Part shown: piece after piece, positions 16,421-25,219 of the stretch
Layout: the number at the start of each line of letters is the position of its first letter
Numbering within the stretch: position 1 is the first letter of the stretch
Assembly (NCBI RefSeq): GCF_016758195.1
Contig: NZ_QYAC01000002.1
Span: forward strand, 1 to 64,000
Direction of reading: 5' to 3'
From: Leucobacter chromiireducens subsp. solipictus
GTDB taxonomy: Bacteria > Actinomycetota > Actinomycetes > Actinomycetales > Microbacteriaceae
DNA: 64,000 nucleotides
Made by a program: the position numbers and the translations under genes
Notes under the pieces: model-generated
What the model was told of the DNA's origin: nothing
The model's database searches: none
What the model saw: only the letters and a program-made list of their open reading frames with translations

Positions 16421-16981
16421 ATGAGTGATCTCGAAGCACGCTTGCGTTCCTTGCCCGCGTTCCCGCACCCGCTACCCGTGCTTCAGGAGGCCGACCTTCC
16501 CGCAGTCCCGGACACGCTCTTCCGGGACTGGCTGGACGCGGCGATCGCGGGCGCCGAGCGGCAGCCGCACGCGATGGCGTTCGCCTCGCTCCGCGCTGAC
16601 GGCACGCCGGTCGCGCGGACCCTCATCCTGAAGGACATCGACGCCGACGGGTACCACTTCTCCACGCATCGGACCTCGCGGAAGGGGCTGGAGCTTGCGG
16701 CCGATCCGCGGTGCTCGATGCTGTTCTTCTGGCGGGAATCCGGGCGTCAGGTACGGGTGACCGGCGTCGCCGTCCCGCTCGATGACGCCGCGAGCCAGCG
16801 TGACTGGTCGGAGCGTCCGAGTTACACCGGCAGCCCGAACCCGGATTGGCAGCGGTACGCGCTGCGGCCCGATGAATTCGAGTTCATGCAGGCACGAGAA
16901 GACCGGCAGCACACGCGGATCGAATACGTGCGCGCGGGCTCGGACTGGCGGCACGCCGCCGTGCAGACGCCCGCGGGTTAG
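16421..16981 (+). CDS. Pyridoxamine 5'-phosphate oxidase family protein
   Basis: A 186-residue flavoprotein of the PdxH fold. FMN-binding segments are seen as ADGTPVARTLILKDIDADGYHFSTHRTSRKG (about 60-90) and CSMLFFWRESGRQVRVTGVA (about 96-115). The C-terminus (RIEYVRAGSDWRHAAVQTP) resembles the RxxY-GW closing motif of true PdxH but is shorter, and PdxH proteins usually run past 200 residues. It may be a PdxH variant oxidising pyridoxine phosphate, or a related FMN reductase. It is divergent from the methyltransferase and convergent with the GH114-like lipoprotein. Confidence 0.75.
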   Translation: MSDLEARLRSLPAFPHPLPVLQEADLPAVPDTLFRDWLDAAIAGAERQPHAMAFASLRADGTPVARTLILKDIDADGYHFSTHRTSRKGLELAADPRCSMLFFWRESGRQVRVTGVAVPLDDAASQRDWSERPSYTGSPNPDWQRYALRPDEFEFMQAREDRQHTRIEYVRAGSDWRHAAVQTPAG

Positions 16982-17811
16982 CGCGGGCAGTTCGCGAACG
17001 CGTAGCCCGGGTCGCCGGGCACGGACAGGAGGCGGTCTCGCAGGACCATCGCCTCCGGTGCCTCCGGGTCGGCGCACATCTCCGCGAACGGGACGGGCAG
17101 TTCGTCGGTGTACTCGATATCGATGACATGCGCGCCGTACACCTCCGTGTAGGCGGCGCACTCGCGGAACGCGCTGCACTCCTCGGTGACGGCGAAGTCG
17201 AAACCGGCACGTTCGCGCAGCACGGCGGCATCCTCTGCGGCGTTCTTCTGCCCGGCCGCGAGGCCGACACCGTGCGCGACTCGAACGAGTTCACTCGCGA
17301 GCGCGATGGTGTGCTCCCGTGTGAGCGCGCCGTCGGATCGCGTGTACGAGTCGAGATTGTCGAACTCGACCGCGGCGAAGCCGTCGCCGGCGCAGGCCTC
17401 GACCCACGGCGCGATCACCCCGAGGATCGCCGCCCGCCGCTCGGCGGTGGACGTGTCGAGCAGCGCCTCATCCGGCCAGTCCGGGTCAAAGCGGATCTCG
17501 CCGTCCTGGTCCCGAAGGAGCACCTCGTCAGGGAACACGTCGAGTTCTCCGGGCTGTGTTTGGAAGCCGTTGACGTAGCAGATGGAGTAGACCCCGGGTG
17601 CGGGATCGGCGCCGCGGTCACGTCCCACGATGGTGACCTCGGGTGCAGGATCGTAGGCCCCGCCCAACTGGTAGTCGGGGGTACCGCCCACGGGAGGCAG
17701 CTCAATTGCAGGGGTGCTCCCGCAGCCGCTCAGGAGGAGAGCGAGTGCGGCCACTCCCAGGCCTCGCCAGGGACCACGGGATCGGGCGGCGGGGTGCGGG
17801 GGGAAGGTCAC
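16978..17811 (-). CDS. GH114-like (endo-alpha-1,4-polygalactosaminidase family) lipoprotein
   Basis: A 277-residue exported protein. After a short basic N-terminus, the hydrophobic segment GLGVAALALLLSGCGS carries a lipobox (LSGC), so it should be lipid-anchored outside the membrane. The barrel shows VYSICYVNGFQTQPGEL near strand 1 and the family hallmark AAVEFDNLDSYTR (about 162-174), then EYTDELPV near the C-terminus. Relatives include the TM1410/Ega3-type glycosidases acting on galactosamine polymers. The GTG start is only 1 bp from GGGAGG, so the true start is uncertain. A much longer open frame running upstream on this strand is a composition artefact. Confidence 0.75.
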   Translation of the reverse strand: MTFPPHPAARSRGPWRGLGVAALALLLSGCGSTPAIELPPVGGTPDYQLGGAYDPAPEVTIVGRDRGADPAPGVYSICYVNGFQTQPGELDVFPDEVLLRDQDGEIRFDPDWPDEALLDTSTAERRAAILGVIAPWVEACAGDGFAAVEFDNLDSYTRSDGALTREHTIALASELVRVAHGVGLAAGQKNAAEDAAVLRERAGFDFAVTEECSAFRECAAYTEVYGAHVIDIEYTDELPVPFAEMCADPEAPEAMVLRDRLLSVPGDPGYAFANCPR

Positions 17812-17870
17812 GCCTCCCAGTATCGCGGACTCGCGCGCGCGTCCGATCCTGCGGTGGATGCCGCCTCGCC

Positions 17871-17950
17871 CAAACCGAGGCGTTTTCGCGAACCCGAGGC
17901 AAATATTGGCGAAAACGGCTCGGTATGGATAAATTGCGTCGGTTTCGGTG
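17871..17950. repeat. AT-rich palindromic repeat B, copy 1
   Basis: Contains an inverted repeat with arms at 17874-17889 (ACCGAGGCGTTTTCGC) and 17909-17924 (15 of 16 positions pair). Next comes GGATAAATTGCGTCGG, a motif shared with the copy near 62182. It lies between divergent genes, so it is not simply a terminator. AT content is clearly above its surroundings. Confidence 0.65.
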
Positions 17951-18000
17951 AGCGTTCGGTTTCGGTTTCGGTTTCGGTTTCGGTTTCGGTGAGCGTTCGG
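17950..18000 (+). repeat. TTCGGT hexamer array flanked by direct repeats
   Basis: Six perfect TTCGGT units (17955-17990) bounded by two copies of GAGCGTTCGG (17950-17959 and 17991-18000). The array directly follows repeat B copy 1 and lies 55 bp before the hydroxyacid dehydrogenase start, in the likely promoter or leader. Slipped-strand changes in unit number could alter promoter spacing (inference). Confidence 0.85.
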
Positions 18001-18054
18001 GCGGGCGGGGAGGGGGTCGCCCGGCGAGACACCGCCGCCCGCTACACTCGGGGC

Positions 18055-18996
18055 ATGCGTGACTTGGTCGTCTCTCTGCCCACCGAAGGCCTGCGTGAAG
18101 CGTTGGGGGAGGTGCCCGGCGTCGAGTTCGTCGACTGGAACCTTGACGGCCCCGCCCCGCGCGAGCGCTTCGATATCGTGGTGCCGCCCTACTGGGACGG
18201 CAACAAGCCGCTCGCCCGACTGCACGACGTCGAGGCGCGGCTGGTGCAGTGGCAGTCCATCGGCTACAACGGGGCCGCGAAGTACCTGCCCGAGGGCCTG
18301 CCGCTCGCGAATGCGGCGACGGTGCACGAGGCGTCGACGGCGGAGCTCGCGGTCGGGCTGGCGCTCGCCGCGCAGCGGGGGATCCCGGACTTTGTGCGTG
18401 ACGGCGAGACCCAGCGCTGGGACCAGCGCATGTTCGCGAGCCTCGCAGACCGGCGCGTCCTGATCGTCGGGTACGGCGGGGTATCCCAAGCGGTCGAGGC
18501 GCGGCTCGCGGGCTTCGAGACGCAGATCACCCGGCTGGCCCGCACCGCCCGCGAGGAGCGGAACCTCGCGGGGGAGGTCGTGCCCGTGCGCGGTTTCGCG
18601 GAGCTGCACGAGGCCCTCGCAGACGCGGAGATCGTGATCGTTGCGGTGCCGCTCACGAAGGAAACGACGGGCATGTTCGGGGCAGCCGAGCTGGCCCAGC
18701 TCCCCGACGGGGCGCTGCTCGTGAATGTGGCGCGCGGCCCCGTGGTCGACACGGACGCGCTCGTCACGGAGCTGCAGGCCGGGCGGCTGCGCGCGGCCCT
18801 CGACGTGACGGACCCCGAGCCGTTGCCCGCCGACCACCCGCTCTGGGGCTGCCCGGGCACGCTGATCACGCCGCACGTCGGCGGCGATTCGACGGCCATG
18901 CTGCCGCGCATGGTGGCGCTGATCCGCCGTCAGATCGCCCACCTCCAGGCCGGTGAGCGTCCCGAAAACATCGTGATCGGAGACTGGGCCGAGTAG
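18055..18996 (+). CDS. D-isomer-specific 2-hydroxyacid dehydrogenase
   Basis: A 313-residue NAD(P)-dependent dehydrogenase. The Rossmann motif is VLIVGYGGVSQAVEARLAGF (about 137-156), the catalytic Arg is in NVARGPVVDTDAL, the Glu in DVTDPEPLPADHPLW and the His in LITPHVGGDS. It reduces or oxidises a 2-keto/2-hydroxy acid such as glyoxylate, hydroxypyruvate or a phosphonate; the exact substrate cannot be read. The ATG at 18055 is the first consistent with the family's N-terminus. The promoter region carries a palindrome and a hexamer array. Monocistronic. Confidence 0.88.
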   Translation: MRDLVVSLPTEGLREALGEVPGVEFVDWNLDGPAPRERFDIVVPPYWDGNKPLARLHDVEARLVQWQSIGYNGAAKYLPEGLPLANAATVHEASTAELAVGLALAAQRGIPDFVRDGETQRWDQRMFASLADRRVLIVGYGGVSQAVEARLAGFETQITRLARTAREERNLAGEVVPVRGFAELHEALADAEIVIVAVPLTKETTGMFGAAELAQLPDGALLVNVARGPVVDTDALVTELQAGRLRAALDVTDPEPLPADHPLWGCPGTLITPHVGGDSTAMLPRMVALIRRQIAHLQAGERPENIVIGDWAE

Positions 18997-19143
18997 CTCG
19001 CGCGGCCTGCCACCTCGCGAGCCGCGCACCCGTTCAGCCCGAGGATTTTCCCGCATGGCTCGCTCTCCCAGCATGGGAGGTGCGACGATAGTGCATGCAG
19101 GCGCAGGCCATGCGCACTGGACACTAGACAGGAAACGATAACA

Positions 19144-20520
19144 ATGGCGAAGTATCGAGTTCAGAACCCAGCGACGGGCGAGATTGTCGAGACCTTCGAA
19201 TCCGCAACCGACGGACAGATCGAGCAGCAGCTCGCGGCAGCGGACTCCGCTTACCGCGAGTGGCGCGAGCGCAGCGTGCAGGAGCGCGCAGCGGTCGTGA
19301 AGCGCGTTGCCGAACTGTTCGAGGAGCGCAAGGACGAGCTTGCGCGCATCATCGCACTCGAGATGGGCAAGTCCCTTGCCGAGTCGATCGACGAGGTCGA
19401 GTTCGCGACCGCGATCATCGACTACTACGCGGTGTACGGCCCCGGCCTCATCACCGACGCCGAGATCCCGAGCACGATTCCCGGCAAGGCGATGATCGAG
19501 TACCGCTCGATCGGTGCGCTGCTCGGCGTGATGCCGTGGAACTTCCCCTACTACCAGGTGGCCCGTTTCGCGGCCCCGAACCTGCTGCTCGGCAACACGA
19601 TCATGCTGAAGCACGCCGATATTTGCGCCCGCTCCTCGCTGACCGTGCAGGAGATCATGGAAGAGGCCGGCGTGCCGGTCGGCGGCTACCAGAACGTGTT
19701 TGCCTCGCACGAGCAGATCTCGACGATGATCGCGGACCCCCGGGTGCAGGGCGTGTCGCTCACGGGCTCCGAACGCGCCGGCGCCATCATCGGCGCCCAG
19801 GCGGGTACTCACCTCAAGAAGGCGGTGCTCGAGCTCGGCGGGATCGACCCGATGGTCGTGCTCGACAGCGACGACGTCGCCGCGGTGGCCGCGGACGCCT
19901 GGAACTTCCGCACGTACAACGGCGGCCAGGTCTGCAACTCGAACAAGCGCCTGATCGTGATGGCGGACATCTACGACGAGTTCGTGGCGGAGCTCACGAA
20001 GCTCGCGACGGGCCTCGTCCCGGGCGACCCGATGACGCTCGGCGAGGGGGAGTACGGCCCGCTGTCGACCCGCGCTGCCGCGGAGACCGTGCACGCGCAG
20101 GTGCAGCAGGCAGTTGCGGAGGGGGCAACGCTCGTCGCGGGCGGCGTGCTCTCCGACGGCCCCGGCGCGTACTACTCGCCCGCCGTTCTCACGGATGTGC
20201 CCCGGGATTCCGCGTCGTACGGCGAGGAAATCTTCGGCCCGGTCGCCACCGTGTACAAGGTGCACAGCGACGAGGAAGCGCTCGAGCTCGCCAACGACTG
20301 CGCGCTCGGCCTCGGCGGCTCCGTGTTCTCGACCGACGAGGCGCGCGCCACGCGCATCGCGTCGCGCCTGGAGGTCGGCATGGCCCACGTCAACATCATC
20401 GCGGCGGAGGCGGCCGAGCTGCCCTTCGGCGGCGTGAAGCGCTCCGGATTCGGCCGCGAGATGGGGCCGCTCGGGATCGGTGAGTTCGCCAACAAGCGCC
20501 TGTTCTTCACCGCGAAGTAA
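19144..20520 (+). CDS. gabD: NAD(P)-dependent succinate-semialdehyde dehydrogenase
   Basis: A 458-residue aldehyde dehydrogenase oxidising succinic semialdehyde to succinate, typical of GABA breakdown. Catalytic Glu lies in LELGGIDPMVV (about 237) and the nucleophile Cys in NGGQVCNSNKRL (about 266). The NAD-fold motif SLTGSERAGA and the segment MPWNFPYYQVARFAAPNL match the GabD/Sad group of short SSADHs. AGGAAACG precedes the ATG. An imperfect inverted repeat (AGTGCATG at 19090 and TGCGCACT at 19111) just upstream could be an operator. No GABA aminotransferase is adjacent. Confidence 0.85.
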   Translation: MAKYRVQNPATGEIVETFESATDGQIEQQLAAADSAYREWRERSVQERAAVVKRVAELFEERKDELARIIALEMGKSLAESIDEVEFATAIIDYYAVYGPGLITDAEIPSTIPGKAMIEYRSIGALLGVMPWNFPYYQVARFAAPNLLLGNTIMLKHADICARSSLTVQEIMEEAGVPVGGYQNVFASHEQISTMIADPRVQGVSLTGSERAGAIIGAQAGTHLKKAVLELGGIDPMVVLDSDDVAAVAADAWNFRTYNGGQVCNSNKRLIVMADIYDEFVAELTKLATGLVPGDPMTLGEGEYGPLSTRAAAETVHAQVQQAVAEGATLVAGGVLSDGPGAYYSPAVLTDVPRDSASYGEEIFGPVATVYKVHSDEEALELANDCALGLGGSVFSTDEARATRIASRLEVGMAHVNIIAAEAAELPFGGVKRSGFGREMGPLGIGEFANKRLFFTAK

Positions 20521-20674
20521 CCGGACGCACTGCTCCTTCCCTCGGGGCCCGCTCGCGATCGAGCGGGCCCCGAGGCTGTTTCTGGCCCGCATCAGGAACG
20601 CGAGTAGACTGAACGGATGCCGGCATCTGCCGGTGCCCAAGATCCCCGCTTGCACCTTGGAGTGATTTACGAAA

Positions 20675-22060
20675 ATGGCTGAACAGTCCCGCCTTGATAA
20701 GGTCATCGCCCTCGCCCGCCACCGCGGCTTTGTGTTCCAGGCGGGTGAGATCTATGGCGGATCCCGCTCCGCGTGGGACTACGGCCCCCTCGGTACGGCG
20801 CTGAAGGAGAACATCAAGCGCCAGTGGTGGAAGACGATGGTGCAAAAGCGCGACGATGTCGTGGGCATCGACTCCAGCGTCATCCTGCCCAAGCAGGTCT
20901 GGGAGGCGTCCGGCCACGTCGAGGTCTTCAGCGATCCGCTCGTCGAGTGCCTCCAGTGCCACAAGCGCTACCGCGAAGACCACCTGCTCGAAGAGTTCGA
21001 GGAGAAGAAGGGCCGCGAGCCCAAGGACGGCCTCGCCGAGATCGTCTGCACCAACTGCGGCACCCGTGGCCAGTGGACCGAGCCGCGAGCCTTCTCGGGC
21101 CTGCTCAAGACCTACCTCGGCCCGGTCGACGACGAGGCGGGCATGCACTACCTCCGCCCCGAGACCGCCCAGGGCATCTTCGTGAACTTCGCGAACGTGC
21201 TGCAGGCCGCTCGCATGAAGCCCCCGTTCGGCATCGGCCAGATCGGCAAGAGCTTCCGCAACGAGATCACGCCCGGAAACTTCATCTTCCGCACCCGCGA
21301 GTTCGAGCAGATGGAGATGGAATTCTTCGTCGAGCCCGGCACGGACGAGCAGTGGCAGGAATACTGGATGAACGAGCGGATGAGCTGGTACACCGACCTC
21401 GGCATAGCCCCCGAGAACCTGCGCTTCTACGATCACCCGCAGGAGAAGCTGTCGCACTACTCGAAGCGCACCGCGGACATCGAGTACCGCTTCGGCTTCA
21501 CGGGCAGCGAGTGGGGCGAGCTCGAGGGCATCGCGAACCGCACGGACTTCGACCTCAGCACCCACTCGAAGCACTCCGGCAAGGACCTGAGCTTCTTCGA
21601 CCAGACGAAGGACGAGCGCTACACGCCGTACGTGATCGAGCCGGCCGCGGGCCTGACCCGCTCGGTCATGGCGTTCCTCGTGGACGCGTACCGTGAGGAA
21701 GAGGTGCCCAACGCCAAGGGCGGCACCGACAAGCGCACGCTGCTCGCGCTGGATCCGCGCCTCGCGCCCGTGAAGGTCGCCGTGCTGCCGCTGAGCCGGA
21801 ACGAGGCGCTCTCGCCCATCGCCCGCGAGATCGCGCAGGATCTGCGCGAGGACTGGAACGTGGATTTCGACGATTCGGGCGCGATCGGCCGCCGCTACCG
21901 TCGCCAGGACGAGATCGGCACGCCGTTCTGCGTGACGGTCGACTTCGATTCGCTCGACGATCAGGCCGTGACCGTGCGCGAGCGCGACACGATGCAGCAG
22001 GAGCGGGTGCCCCGCGCCGAGCTGTACGCCTACCTCGCGGCGCGCCTGCGCGGAGCGTAA
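20675..22060 (+). CDS. glyS: Glycyl-tRNA synthetase, single-chain type
   Basis: A 461-residue class II synthetase that charges tRNA-Gly; actinobacteria use this alpha2 form rather than GlyQ/GlyS subunits. It begins with the family's [23 protein letters not shown], has zinc-type CLQCHKRY and CTNCGTRG pairs (about 90 and 124), class II motif 2 [10 protein letters not shown] with [12 protein letters not shown], and a C-terminal anticodon-binding domain ([28 protein letters not shown]). TTGGAGTG precedes the ATG. A strong hairpin terminator follows, so this essential gene is its own unit. Confidence 0.96.
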   Translation: MAEQSRLDKVIALARHRGFVFQAGEIYGGSRSAWDYGPLGTALKENIKRQWWKTMVQKRDDVVGIDSSVILPKQVWEASGHVEVFSDPLVECLQCHKRYREDHLLEEFEEKKGREPKDGLAEIVCTNCGTRGQWTEPRAFSGLLKTYLGPVDDEAGMHYLRPETAQGIFVNFANVLQAARMKPPFGIGQIGKSFRNEITPGNFIFRTREFEQMEMEFFVEPGTDEQWQEYWMNERMSWYTDLGIAPENLRFYDHPQEKLSHYSKRTADIEYRFGFTGSEWGELEGIANRTDFDLSTHSKHSGKDLSFFDQTKDERYTPYVIEPAAGLTRSVMAFLVDAYREEEVPNAKGGTDKRTLLALDPRLAPVKVAVLPLSRNEALSPIAREIAQDLREDWNVDFDDSGAIGRRYRRQDEIGTPFCVTVDFDSLDDQAVTVRERDTMQQERVPRAELYAYLAARLRGA

Positions 22061-22097
22061 CCCCGTATGGGGCGGCGCGCCGAGCGGCGCGCGGCCA

Positions 22098-22140
22098 CGC
22101 ACGAGTGCCCCCGGATCTTGCATCCGGGGGCACTCGTGCG
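22098..22140. terminator. Strong hairpin terminator after glyS
   Basis: An 18-bp perfect stem (CGCACGAGTGCCCCCGGA and its complement) around a 7-nt loop, 38 bp after the glyS stop. There is no long T tail, as is common in actinobacteria. It separates glyS from the next operon. Confidence 0.8.
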
Positions 22141-22189
22141 TTCGGGACGATCCCGGAGGCGCTCAGCGCGCAGTGAGAGAATGGACACC

Positions 22190-23314
22190 ATGACGAGCAT
22201 CGGCCCGCAACCGCCCGCCCAGCCCGACCCGACGCCGCCGGGCACCGCAACACCGGCCGGCGTGCACCACCCGAGCCCGGAGCAGCCCGGTGCCCCCGCG
22301 CAGTGGGCGTGGGCACAGCAGCAGCCGCTCCTGCAGACCGTCGAAACCGAGCCGCTTGAGTACCATCGGCTTCTGCGCGGGGTGCAGAACTACCGCTGGT
22401 GGAAGCCGCTGCTGCTGCTCCTCCTTTCCGGCGTGTATTTCGGCATTCTGACCGTCGCCATCACGGTCCTGCTGATGCCGGTGATGATGATGTTTGATCC
22501 CAGCTGGGCGATGGAGGTGGCGACGGGCGACGCGGAGATGCTCGACACGCAGCGTCCCGTCTCGATCCTGCTGAGCATGCTCTCGATCATCATCATGATC
22601 CCCGCGGTCCTGCTCGCGATGCTCACGCTCGGGATGCGTCCGATGGGCCGTGTCTGGTCGGTCGCGACGCGCATTCGGTGGGGACTCCTCTGGCGGCTGA
22701 CGGGTGCGGCGGTCGTCGCGGTCGTGGTGATGAACCTGGTCGGGATCGCGTCGGAGTTCGCGATGAACCCGACCCTGGTTTCCGAGCCGATGGTGGAGCA
22801 GGGGGCCGACTTCGACGTGAACGCGGCGCTGCTCTCGGCGCTCTTGATTCTGATTCTCGTCCCCTTCCAGGCCACGGCGGAGGAGGTCGTGTTCCGAGGT
22901 CTCTTCATGCAGGTGCTCGGCTCATGGCTGAAGAACCCCTGGTTTGCGATCTTGATCCCCTCGGTGGGCTTCGCGCTCGCACACATCTATGACATCTGGG
23001 GCCTGATGGCCGTCGGGCTCATGGGTGTCGTGGCCGCGTGGCTGACCTGGCGTACCGGCGGACTCGAGGCCGCGATCGCGATCCACGTCATCAACAACCT
23101 TGTCGCGTTCGGCTTCATGACCGCCGGATTCGGCGGGGAGACCGCCCAGACCGCGGAGGCGGGAGGCCCGGGCGGCGTCATCGGTGAGATCGCCGGACTG
23201 GGGGTCTTCATCTGGCTGACGCTTCGCATCGTCCGGCGCGGCGGCCACGGCCGCACGCGGATCGACCTGGTGCAGATCGCGGTTCCGGCCGAGCAGGGCG
23301 TGGCGCGTGGGTGA
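22190..23314 (+). CDS. CPBP family intramembrane glutamic endopeptidase
   Basis: A 374-residue membrane protein starting at the second of two nearby ATGs, which has GAGAG at proper spacing. A Pro-rich cytoplasmic N-terminus (about 1-70) leads into about eight membrane segments. The ABI/CPBP active-site motifs are TAEEVVFRGLFMQ (EExxxR), FALAHIYD and IAIHVINNLVAF. Family members are Rce1-like proteases or bacteriocin self-immunity proteins. Its stop overlaps the GTG start of the next gene by 8 bp, so the two are coupled. The substrate is unknown. Confidence 0.85.
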   Translation: MTSIGPQPPAQPDPTPPGTATPAGVHHPSPEQPGAPAQWAWAQQQPLLQTVETEPLEYHRLLRGVQNYRWWKPLLLLLLSGVYFGILTVAITVLLMPVMMMFDPSWAMEVATGDAEMLDTQRPVSILLSMLSIIIMIPAVLLAMLTLGMRPMGRVWSVATRIRWGLLWRLTGAAVVAVVVMNLVGIASEFAMNPTLVSEPMVEQGADFDVNAALLSALLILILVPFQATAEEVVFRGLFMQVLGSWLKNPWFAILIPSVGFALAHIYDIWGLMAVGLMGVVAAWLTWRTGGLEAAIAIHVINNLVAFGFMTAGFGGETAQTAEAGGPGGVIGEIAGLGVFIWLTLRIVRRGGHGRTRIDLVQIAVPAEQGVARG

Positions 23315-24749
23315 TGTCGCGGTCCTCGGCGACCGCATTCCGGAACTGGCCGCGGCCCTCGAACTCGCCGAAGTGGGCCTGCGCGTGCGGGTGTTCCCGA
23401 GCGATGCGGAGGAGGGTGCCCCGGAGGCCGCCTCGGGCGATGGCACGCCAGAGCCGGATCACGGCGGCACGCTCCGCGCGTTTGTGGCGCATATCGCGGC
23501 ACCGATCAGCGCCCCCGGGGAGATCGCACCGGCCGAGCCGCCCGCGCCGGGCGACCCACTGCACCTGCGCTCGGTGACCCCCGTTGCGCCGGTGCTGCGC
23601 GGCCCGAATGGCGCCTGGTGCGTGCAGCCCGATCCTGCCGTGTGGGGTATTCCCGCGGTGCCGCTCTCATCCGCGGCATTGCGCATTCTGGGCGGCCGGG
23701 CGGCGCTTCGCGCCGCCCTCGACCGCATCACCCCGGTGCTGACGATCGGGAAGACCCACAGCTTCGGGGCCTTGGTGCGGAGCCGCATGGGTGCCACCGC
23801 TCTCGCGCGACTCGTCGACCCGCTCAGCCGGGAGGCGATGGGGGTGCCGGCGGACGAGATCGACGTGGCGATCATCGCGCCTGGCCTGAATGAAGCGCTG
23901 ACGCGAGTGGGCACGCTGAGCGGGGCAGCGCAGGACATCGCCGAGCGGACCGCGGCCCGCGAGACGGGGCTTGTCCCGGACGGCGGGTGGGAGGCGGTGC
24001 GTGAGGCCCTGCGTGCTCGCCTGCGGCTCTACGATGTCGCCTTCGCCGCCGCGCCCGCGGACCGGGTGGTCGCGGCCGAGTCGGGCTGGATGGTCTCGTG
24101 CGGGGGCGACGCCCCGGTGTCCGTCCGGGCGCTGGTTCGCGGCGTTGTCGCAGCGCCCGAGGTGCGCGCGGATGACCCGGCAGCCGTGGACTCCGTGGAC
24201 TCCGCGGACTCCGCGGACTCCGTGGACTCCGGCGAGGCGACGGTGCGCAGCCTGCTCGTGGGCGCGGGGCGGGTGTGCGGGATCGCCCCCGTCGCGGCCC
24301 CGGAACTGCCCGCGGAACAGTCGGCAGGCCCGGCAGTGTGCGCGGTCCGGCTCGCGAACGGCGAGACCTGGTCGGTGCGCCTGCGACGCGCCGAGGGAGC
24401 GGACACCGCGGGGTGGGAGGCTCGGGTCCTTGGCCCGGCGATGGTCCCGAACAGTGACGCCCCGATCCCGAGCGCGCGTGAGCAGGGCGAGCGTATTCGC
24501 GAGGCGATCGAGGCGGCCGGCGTCGCACTGACGGGGCCCGTAGCCCTCGCACCCATGCCGTTTGCGCCATATGCGACGGTCGCGGCCCGCGAACACGCCG
24601 AACAGCGGCTCGCGCAGTGGTGCGAGTCCCAGGTCGACGAGGTGCCCACGGGCGTGGCGATCCACGGCGGAAGCCTCGCGCGTGCGGTCGAGGATGCCCG
24701 ATCACGGGCGATCACCCTGCGTCGGCGCTTGACGGGCATCGCTGACTAA
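23307..24749 (+). CDS. Degenerate protoporphyrinogen-oxidase-like (amine oxidase fold) protein
   Basis: A 480-residue protein whose middle and end follow coproporphyrinogen/protoporphyrinogen oxidase (HemG/HemY): RSRMGATALARLVDPLSREAMG matches the family's RRLGDEVVERLVDPLLGGVYAG, and TGVAIHGGSLARAVEDARSRA matches its C-terminal G-x-G-hP-x-AR helix. The N-terminal dinucleotide-binding loop GxGxxG is lost (VAVLGDRIPELAAALELAE). An acidic low-complexity insert of Ser/Asp/Val/Ala repeats lies at about 295-310. I infer that FAD binding and oxidase activity are weakened or absent. The GTG start overlaps the CPBP gene. Neighbouring hemD supports descent from a heme locus. Confidence 0.65.
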   Translation: MGDVAVLGDRIPELAAALELAEVGLRVRVFPSDAEEGAPEAASGDGTPEPDHGGTLRAFVAHIAAPISAPGEIAPAEPPAPGDPLHLRSVTPVAPVLRGPNGAWCVQPDPAVWGIPAVPLSSAALRILGGRAALRAALDRITPVLTIGKTHSFGALVRSRMGATALARLVDPLSREAMGVPADEIDVAIIAPGLNEALTRVGTLSGAAQDIAERTAARETGLVPDGGWEAVREALRARLRLYDVAFAAAPADRVVAAESGWMVSCGGDAPVSVRALVRGVVAAPEVRADDPAAVDSVDSADSADSVDSGEATVRSLLVGAGRVCGIAPVAAPELPAEQSAGPAVCAVRLANGETWSVRLRRAEGADTAGWEARVLGPAMVPNSDAPIPSAREQGERIREAIEAAGVALTGPVALAPMPFAPYATVAAREHAEQRLAQWCESQVDEVPTGVAIHGGSLARAVEDARSRAITLRRRLTGIAD

Positions 24750-24847
24750 GCGGGAGTCCAGGGTATATGGCGATTTGGGTATGCACATGCCCGGATTCCC
24801 GGAGTAGGGTAGTGCAGGAACACCGTACGCTATCGGCTGGAGGCAGC

Positions 24848-25219
24848 ATGAAGGGCAAGATCGCATTCGTTCTCGGAGCGGCCGTGGGCTACGTGTTGGG
24901 ATCACGCGCGGGCCGGGAACGGTACGAGCAGATCAAGCGTGGCGCGCAGTCTGTGTGGAACACCGAGCCCGTGCAGCGCGGGGTCGGTGTGGTGCGGACG
25001 GCTGCGCAGGGACGCGTCGACGAGCTGAAGGCTGCGGCGGTCCGGGTCGGAAAGGGCGCGGTCGCAGCGCTCGCGCGCGATGACTCGTCCACGCCGGCAC
25101 GAACCCAGGCCCACCGCCCCGGCACGTCCGGCGCCGCGATGTCGCCGGATCCCGAGGCCTCGCCCGCGGCTGCGGCGGAGCACGGAGACGAGACGCCGGT
25201 CACGGGCGGTGTGTCGTGA
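24848..25219 (+). CDS. YtxH-like small membrane-associated protein
   Basis: A 123-residue protein. The N-terminus KGKIAFVLGAAVGYVLGSRAGRERYEQIK combines one glycine-zipper membrane segment with the conserved GSRAGRERYEQI turn of actinobacterial YtxH-like proteins. A helical region and a disordered acidic C-terminus follow. GGAGGCAGC precedes the ATG. It overlaps the holin-family gene by 4 bp and forms a set with it and the DUF3618 gene. This trio is found together in many actinobacteria and has no established function. Confidence 0.75.
   Translation: MKGKIAFVLGAAVGYVLGSRAGRERYEQIKRGAQSVWNTEPVQRGVGVVRTAAQGRVDELKAAAVRVGKGAVAALARDDSSTPARTQAHRPGTSGAAMSPDPEASPAAAAEHGDETPVTGGVS

Noticed and set aside
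16421-16981. Certain annotation as PdxH
   Set aside because: The C-terminal motif is shortened and the length is below typical PdxH, so only a family-level name is given.
17955-17990. TTCGGT units as telomere-like repeats of a linear replicon
   Set aside because: The array is short, internal, and surrounded by ordinary genes on both sides.
16978-20706. A 1242-codon open frame on the minus strand
   Set aside because: Only its last 277 codons are a real gene (GH114-like lipoprotein). The rest is antisense to the dehydrogenase genes, Arg/His-rich, and reflects GC-rich third positions.
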